64,000 nt of DNA from MPNP01 sp026709725 (GTDB taxonomy: Bacteria; Pseudomonadota; Alphaproteobacteria; Rhodobacterales; Rhodobacteraceae): the NCBI GenBank assembly GCA_965200805.1, contig OZ241384.1, positions 1,240,001 through 1,304,000 of the forward strand. Reading direction: 5' to 3'. Of this stretch, positions 59,321 to 64,000 are shown one piece after another; position 1 is the first letter of the stretch; the number at the start of each line of letters is the position of its first letter. The notes beneath the pieces are model-generated. The model searched no databases, had not been told where the DNA came from, and saw nothing but the letters and a program-made list of their open reading frames with translations. Position numbers and translations under genes: made by a program.

Positions 59321-60677
59321 GCGCATCGGCGTCAGCATCCACTGAAATGGCCCCTGTCGACACATCTTCAGTATCAGTGACATCCTCTCTCAGTGTCGGG
59401 GCAGGTTTTTTCCATGCAACCAATTTTGAGCCAAACTGCCGATAGTAGGCAGGAACAAGGTTTTCCAGCTCATCAATAAACTTCGATTGCTGGATGAACT
59501 TGCCGCCCAAGCGCTTTGAGATAAACAAATTGAAACGCGAAGGAGCAAGGTGTTTGTTGTCAGGATTGGCAAGGCTGACATCTTCCATGAGGTCCTGGGC
59601 CAGATACTGTGTTGCGACATTTTTGCCAGGCCAATGGATCCGCACATAAAGGTCAGAAAAGTCACTGCTCTTTATCTGTCTTATGAGCCAGTTCAGACGT
59701 GCTGAAGTTGATTTTTTGTTTTGCGGTGCCCGCAATGTCATGCCAACATCGACGCATCGCCGGGCAAGGTCAGCGATGACATCAACAGTCCCGGCTGCAT
59801 CCGGAATGCTGAATGAGGTTCGAAGCTGTTTTTCTCTTTGCAGGAGCAGCAGATCCTCCTTGATCCTTTGGCTCGGTCTGTCTCTTTGCGTTCTGCCGAT
59901 TTTCACAGTGACGGGTGTTTCGGTCAACCGAGTGAGAATAAGTGACAGATCGCGTGTTTCCTGATGCCATGCCGATACGACTTCAACAGCGTCATTCGAT
60001 CCCATGTCGATTTCACCCCCGGTTGAGATCAGTCTGTTGAGGAGAGTCCATTCTTTGGGCATTCTTGTGAAGCCTCGCACACCGGCACTTTCATGTGCCA
60101 AAAATCTTCGAAACTCATTCAGAAGGACTTTTTGGCTATCATCAGTGATACGATCTTGCTGATACAAGAGCTCGGCAGTTGTCAGGATAAACATCCATGA
60201 CCAGTGAACAACAGGAATTGTTGAACGGCTGTTTCTGATACCTTCAACAGGATGGCTTGTTGGTGAAGTCGCAAATTGATTGGATATCGTGATAACACAA
60301 TCAACTCCGTTCGCTTTCGCAAGCGCACGGTATCTTTCAATCTGGTCGGTCTCAATTCTGGACCCGCCGATTTTTGCCTCAACAAAGGCTTTCCACTCCC
60401 GCGGTCCAATCCTCAATACGATCAGTCCATCGGGTCTGTCCCGCATATCGCCTTTCAAGTTGACCGGCACGATTTCGCTATACGTATCTATCCTGGCGCG
60501 AACGCCAACACGATTGCCTGCGCTGGACAACAATGCGCGCCCCAACTCGTCAATCCTCGAAATGCAGGCCAAAGTAATCGATGCGGTCCGCCCTTCTTTG
60601 GATGTGTTTGAAAGGATCGGAAAAAGTCTCGAAACTTCACCCTGAGATAAAAAATCGGGAAGGGATGCGCAGCTCAT
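59268..60677 (-). CDS. PD-(D/E)XK-motif protein of unknown function (putative nuclease)
   Basis: A 469-residue protein I cannot assign to a named family. The N-terminal part has a nuclease-like core: Asp83 in MRDRPDGLIVLRIG, then Glu100 and Lys102 in KAFVEAKIGGSR, then TDQIERYRALAKANGVD with a helix Gln, the D-x(16)-E-x-K arrangement of PD-(D/E)XK enzymes. The middle contains VVHWSWMFILTTAELLY; the C-terminal half is helical with SARLNWLIRQIKSSDFSDLYVRI (in part) and a charged Asp/Ser-rich tail. The ATG at 60677 has AGAGAG upstream. It converges on the HNH endonuclease gene across a short gap, so this may be a small defence locus; no methyltransferase or other partner is adjacent. Confidence 0.7.
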   Translation of the reverse strand: MSCASLPDFLSQGEVSRLFPILSNTSKEGRTASITLACISRIDELGRALLSSAGNRVGVRARIDTYSEIVPVNLKGDMRDRPDGLIVLRIGPREWKAFVEAKIGGSRIETDQIERYRALAKANGVDCVITISNQFATSPTSHPVEGIRNSRSTIPVVHWSWMFILTTAELLYQQDRITDDSQKVLLNEFRRFLAHESAGVRGFTRMPKEWTLLNRLISTGGEIDMGSNDAVEVVSAWHQETRDLSLILTRLTETPVTVKIGRTQRDRPSQRIKEDLLLLQREKQLRTSFSIPDAAGTVDVIADLARRCVDVGMTLRAPQNKKSTSARLNWLIRQIKSSDFSDLYVRIHWPGKNVATQYLAQDLMEDVSLANPDNKHLAPSRFNLFISKRLGGKFIQQSKFIDELENLVPAYYRQFGSKLVAWKKPAPTLREDVTDTEDVSTGAISVDADADALGPVDSERQGTLALTSQ

Positions 60678-61088
60678 GATTCACAGACTCTCTGAAATTA
60701 TAGTGCACGGAACCCTACCAGAATGCCGGGAAGATCGTCAAGAAAGTGCTGGGCACCAACCTCATAAATGGTAACGGGGATCCGATCTCCTGGCACCCTG
60801 ATGGCGGGATGTTTCCGGTCGCGGCCAGACGAAGCGTTGATCTGTGCGAACAGCGATGAGCAACCCCTTGCTCCGTTGGCTCGGCCCACTCTTGCGGAGG
60901 GAACACGATTGGACCGTGAAATGATGCCAAAATGTTCCCAGAGCAGCGACATCATGCCTCCTCTCGATTCTGGGTTTGCTCTGTATTTCTTGCAGCAGTG
61001 GTCTTTGCAGTCTAAACTTGTGTTCGCGCTTGTCGGAGTTGAGCGAACAAACTATACGGTGCCCCAAACTCACGAAAGGAAAAATCAC

Positions 61089-61260
61089 ATGAAACGCCTG
61101 AGACATCTCGCCCCCCCCCTGGGCGCCGACGCCGGGTAGTACAGGATGTTTTGCCGAGACCAGCCCTTCTCTTGTTCAGTCATGCCTGAATTGCAAATAC
61201 CAACAAACGGACAGGCGCTGGGACGCCAACGCCAACCAATGTGTTTCGGCCAGCAGCTAA
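61089..61260 (+). pseudogene. Small gene with poly-C tract, apparently out of frame
   Basis: ATG at 61089 follows a good site (GAAAGGA, then seven bases). The frame reads MKRLRHLAPPLGADAG and stops at 61139. A run of nine C at 61111-61119 lies inside it; with one C fewer the frame would continue to a TAA at 61258-61260 and give a product of about 56 residues ending CLNCKYQQTDRRWDANANQC and a few more, with four cysteines. This could be a decayed gene, a length-variable switch, or a sequencing error in the run. I do not recognise the peptide. Confidence 0.4.
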
Positions 61261-62184
61261 CCCGAACCTCCGGAACCCGATCAGCGCACATCCCCGATCC
61301 TGAACAGGTCTGACGTTTCAGGGAGGGGATCCACCGGGACCGTTTGACCCGACCGGGCCCGTTTGCGCCCCGCCCCGCCCATCAATGGCCCGAGCCGATC
61401 GAAGGCTTTGGCCTGCAGGGGCATCGGCCGTGTGATCATCCGGAAGGGACGGGCATTCCCGGGACAGGGCGCGACGGTGTTGCGGGCGAGGGCGCCGGGA
61501 CCGGCAGGCAGGGTCCGGAAACCGTGCACCGGCATGCCATCCCCGGTGCGCTTGTGAGCAGCCTTGCCCCCGGCGCTCCCTGAGCGCGCAGCGGGAGCGC
61601 GGGCGGCGGGGCGGTCATCCTGTTCCCCCGCCTCGTCATCCCCGCCTCGTCATCCCCGCTTCCGTCATCATGAACGGGGAGGGGCCTGAGGGACGGGCGC
61701 ATGCGCCGCTCGACATAAGAGGCCGGCATGCGGAGGCGGACAGGGGCCCGGACCCGGATCTCCGTCCGGTGGACGGGGCGGGCGGACCCTCCGGTCTCTC
61801 CCACCCTTGAGGTCCACGGTCTTCAGGCCGCCCCCTCCCGTTCCCCCGGGAAGGGCCCGCGCCACGCGCCCGGGTCTCTTGTCCGCCCTGACCGTCCCGG
61901 GCCCATCCATGGCCGCCCGGTCAAGACGGGTGCGGACCCCATCGATGCCATCGAGTGCCGCTTCCGGGCGATGGAGGCCGCATCCCGCTCCCGGGTGAAG
62001 GCGCCCTCCGCATCGATGGACCCGGTGATGGGCGTCGCCATCCCGGACCTGCCGATCACCCGGAGGGCCCGTTCCCCGATCCCTGCCGCATCCCCGAGAC
62101 GGCGCCTCGCACGCCGGGTGGCAAGCGCGATGGGCGCGCGGGCACCTCGGCGAGCAGGGGCCGGACGGGCGGATCCCGGGGGCG

Positions 62185-62260
62185 GACCCCCTTCCGATGA
62201 TCAGACCCCCTTCCGATGATCAGACCCCCTTCCGATGATCAGACCCCCTTCCGATGATCA
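62185..62260. repeat. Tandem array 1: four identical 19-bp units
   Basis: GACCCCCTTCCGATGATCA repeated four times without change at 62185-62203, 62204-62222, 62223-62241 and 62242-62260. Its CCCCCT and GATGATCA words reappear in reverse orientation in the array at 63282-63354. Perfect identity suggests recent expansion. No spacers, so not CRISPR. Confidence 0.9.
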
Positions 62261-63281
62261 AGGGGAGGGCCGCGCCCCCGGCCATCGGAGATCCATGCGG
62301 GCGTCACGGGTCACTTCGGCCGGGTCCGTCTCATCGACGAGCGGCATCGCGACCGCGCCATCCCCGATGGGGCCCGGACGCGGGCCCCGGGGGTCATGAT
62401 GAACAGCATGGGTCATGCCACCCACGATGGGGGCCGGGATCCAGCCTGACCCGGCGGGGCCCCTCCCCCGGATGCGGGCGGGGGGCGGCATGCCCCGGTC
62501 GCCCCAATCCCCACCCACCATGGGGACACTCGCCATGGGGACGACCCCTGCGGGACCGAATCGCTTCCGCAATGGGGCGATCCCCGCACCCGCCGCCCGG
62601 GGTCGGCGGTGTTGCCCGGAAAGACTTCAACCGGGACCGGGCAGCCGTCCCGGTTGCAGAGAAGACCCCAGGGAGCCGGACTCCGGGGATCGAATGGCGG
62701 GCGCTCTCAGCGCGCCCGTCCTGCCGTCACGCCCCAACCCGTCATCATGGCGGGGCCGCATCATCATGGCGGGGGGAGGTCAGGTCCCGCATGGAGATCG
62801 GATCCCGTACAGTGATCAGATCAGGGGGGACGGGGCGGCCCCCTCCACCCGTCTCTCCGGCGAGGTGCCGCCGGGCGGGATGCTGCCCGATGCGGGCCCG
62901 GACGCGCGGCCAGCCCGTCCATGGCACCGTAGAGGTCGTTCCCGTCACAGAGGTCCGGCCCCGGCCCCACCCCGAGCGTTGTCGCGGCCGTCTCCGCCGC
63001 CATCCCCCCGGATCGCATTCCATGCAGGGTGGGGTGGCCAGCCTGGAGGCCGGAGCCGGGATGCGGGCGGCGTGCGTTGCCGCCACCCGGGTGCGGGCCC
63101 GGATGGCGTGTCATCGGTCATCTGATCCAGGCCCGGATTGCGCAGGGTCCCGGGGACGGCGGCCCCGGAACCATGCGGCAGGGAGCGGGTGATGGTGAGG
63201 GAATCCCCGAGATCGGCAATGGCCGTGCCACCCCCGGGGAGGACCCGGAGTCCCTCCACGGGCCCGGAGGGCCCCGATGGG

Positions 63282-63354
63282 TCGTGATCATCAGGGGGGT
63301 CGTGAATCATCAGGGGGGTCGTGAATCATCAGGGGGGTCGTGATCATCAGGGGG
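63282..63354. repeat. Tandem array 2: four 17-19-bp units
   Basis: Units TCGTGATCATCAGGGGGG, TCGTGAATCATCAGGGGGG (twice) and a final one with five G. The reverse complement, CCCCCCTGATGATTCACGA, resembles the unit of the array at 62185-62260 (CCCCCT plus GATGATCA). The two arrays are 1.0 kb apart in opposite orientation. Confidence 0.85.
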
Positions 63355-63544
63355 AGAGGGTGGCCGGGGTGTGCGTCCGGGCCCTGCCGTCCTCGCCCTG
63401 ATCCTGATGGCGGAGGGGATTCGCGCAGGAGGATCCGGGCGGTGAGTTGCGCCAAGGGTCGCCGATGACCGGGAGATGTGTCGATGGAGATGGTCACTGT
63501 CCCTGACAGGTCATCAATGGGATGTCAGGCGGGTCTGTGGCATG

Positions 63545-63653
63545 AGGAGAATTCATGGCATGGCCACGCTCTCCGGCCGGGGACATCCGTTGGTTCCCGG
63601 AAGACAGGGGGCGAAGGCACTTTTCGGGTGGAAGGGGTCTGGAGGTTCGGATT
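63545..63653 (-). repeat. Dispersed repeat, copy B
   Basis: Matches 4198-4307 in the same orientation. Read on the minus strand it encodes SEPPDPFHPKSAFAPCLPG and ends at a TGA aligned with that of copy A, with many third-position differences. In this copy a TAA directly precedes the conserved segment. It lies 23 bases before the Panacea-type gene on the other strand. Confidence 0.6.
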
Positions 63654-63676
63654 AAAAGAAGGATGGAGCCAACAAG

Positions 63677-64000
63677 ATGGCCAGTGTACTCGATGTCGCT
63701 GCCCATATCCTTGACCGGCAGGGTCCCATGACAACATGGAAACTGCAGAAACTGGTCTACTACTCTCAGGCGTGGTCGTTGGTCTGGGACGATGATGTCC
63801 TTTTTCCCGAGGAGATTGAAGCATGGGCCAACGGGCCGGTGGTGCGTGAACTCTACAATGCCCATCGCGGCAAGTACCGGATTTCATGTCTACACAGGGG
63901 GAATCCGGAAACGCTGACAGAGATCCAGCGCGAGACCATCGATTCAGTTCTGGCATTCTACGGAGACAAATCGCCGCAATGGTTGAGCGATCTCACCCAT
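63677..64000 (+). CDS. Panacea (DUF4065, SocA-like) antitoxin-type protein, partial
   Basis: The first 108 codons of a gene that runs off the window. It matches the Panacea domain: VAAHILDRQGPMTTWKLQKL, then VYYSQAWSLVWDDDVLFPEE, EAWANGPVVRELYNAH and a helix near DSVLAFYGDKSPQWLSDLTH. Panacea proteins neutralise a wide variety of toxins, and SocA works as a proteolytic adaptor for its toxin; the toxin gene is usually adjacent, here expected just downstream, outside the window. The ATG at 63677 is preceded by GGATGGAG. It directly follows the GC-rich tract and dispersed repeat, in keeping with a mobile or accessory region. Confidence 0.85.
   Translation, partial: MASVLDVAAHILDRQGPMTTWKLQKLVYYSQAWSLVWDDDVLFPEEIEAWANGPVVRELYNAHRGKYRISCLHRGNPETLTEIQRETIDSVLAFYGDKSPQWLSDLTH

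Larger units (their letters stand above)
60678..63676. other. GC-rich gene-poor tract with short tandem arrays
   Basis: Three kilobases without a recognisable gene. From about 61300 to 63470 it is strikingly GC-rich with many open frames on both strands, all low-complexity (Pro, Gly, Arg, Ala). It contains two tandem arrays (62185-62260 and 63282-63354), several GATGATCA- and CATCATGG-like words, doublets such as CGCCTCGTCATCCC near 61626-61655, and the second copy of the dispersed repeat at its right end. The left part (60700-61300) has ordinary composition and one small possible gene with a poly-C tract. Confidence 0.55.

Noticed and set aside
62185..62260. CRISPR array
   Set aside because: Units are directly abutting with no spacers, and no cas gene is present.
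62254..63192. 312-codon plus-strand open frame in the GC-rich tract
   Set aside because: Pro/Arg/Gly-rich translation with competing open frames on both strands; long frames are expected by chance at this base composition.

Overview
The window looks like a chromosomal segment of an alphaproteobacterium. Three conserved neighbourhoods support this: dnaA-rpsT-enoyl-CoA hydratase-mutM with ubiE-ubiB facing away; tsaD facing away from hemD-mic60(mitofilin-like)-hemY; and a petABC cytochrome bc1 operon. DNA gyrase B also carries the extra C-terminal-half segment typical of proteobacterial GyrB. I cannot name a genus from sequence alone; a Rhodospirillales-like or SAR116-like lineage is only a guess.

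Layout. 1-14.6 kb holds mostly single housekeeping genes: an Rrf2 regulator tail, rsmD, a ferredoxin-reductase-like flavoprotein divergent from a Prx5 peroxiredoxin, a small secreted Cys protein in a GC-rich patch, a pterin dehydratase, a FemAB-like acyltransferase, RidA, an MlaC-like lipid-binding protein, an exonuclease-CBS-DUF294 fusion, a class A penicillin-binding protein, and the NAD salvage pair pncA-pncB with an acetyltransferase. 15-28.7 kb is the replication and ubiquinone region: gyrB on the plus strand converges on a dnaA-dnaN-recF run on the minus strand, with a GC-rich Uma2 gene between them; then rpsT, an enoyl-CoA hydratase, mutM, ubiE and ubiB. 28.7-31.1 kb is a transposable element bounded by about 20-bp inverted repeats. 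It carries an IS1-type DDE transposase and three passengers, one of them a broken SDH-type protease gene. 31.7-47.6 kb holds an M24 peptidase, tRNA-Thr, the heme/mitofilin and tsaD cluster, an EVE-domain gene, ahcY, petABC, and an ade-amn adenylate-breakdown pair.

The accessory parts lie to the right. 47.7-49.5 kb is a two-gene ATPase plus TOPRIM-like (DUF3226) unit resembling OLD/PARIS-type defence modules. 51.3-57.7 kb is a carbohydrate or polyol catabolic cluster: FGGY kinase, zinc-family dehydrogenase, class II aldolase, a BKACE (DUF849) enzyme and a split transketolase. 57.8-60.7 kb has an HNH endonuclease of the phosphorothioate-DNA-restriction type and a PD-(D/E)XK-motif protein of unknown function. 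60.7-63.7 kb is a GC-rich tract with no recognisable gene; it contains two short tandem arrays whose units are related in inverted orientation. The window ends inside a Panacea (DUF4065) antitoxin-type gene.

Points I consider most worth following: the passenger-carrying transposon, the ATPase/DUF3226 pair, the nuclease pair together with a degenerate copy of the transketolase tail that flanks it, the inverted tandem arrays, and a roughly 110-bp repeat present at both ends of the window whose differences look like synonymous codon changes.
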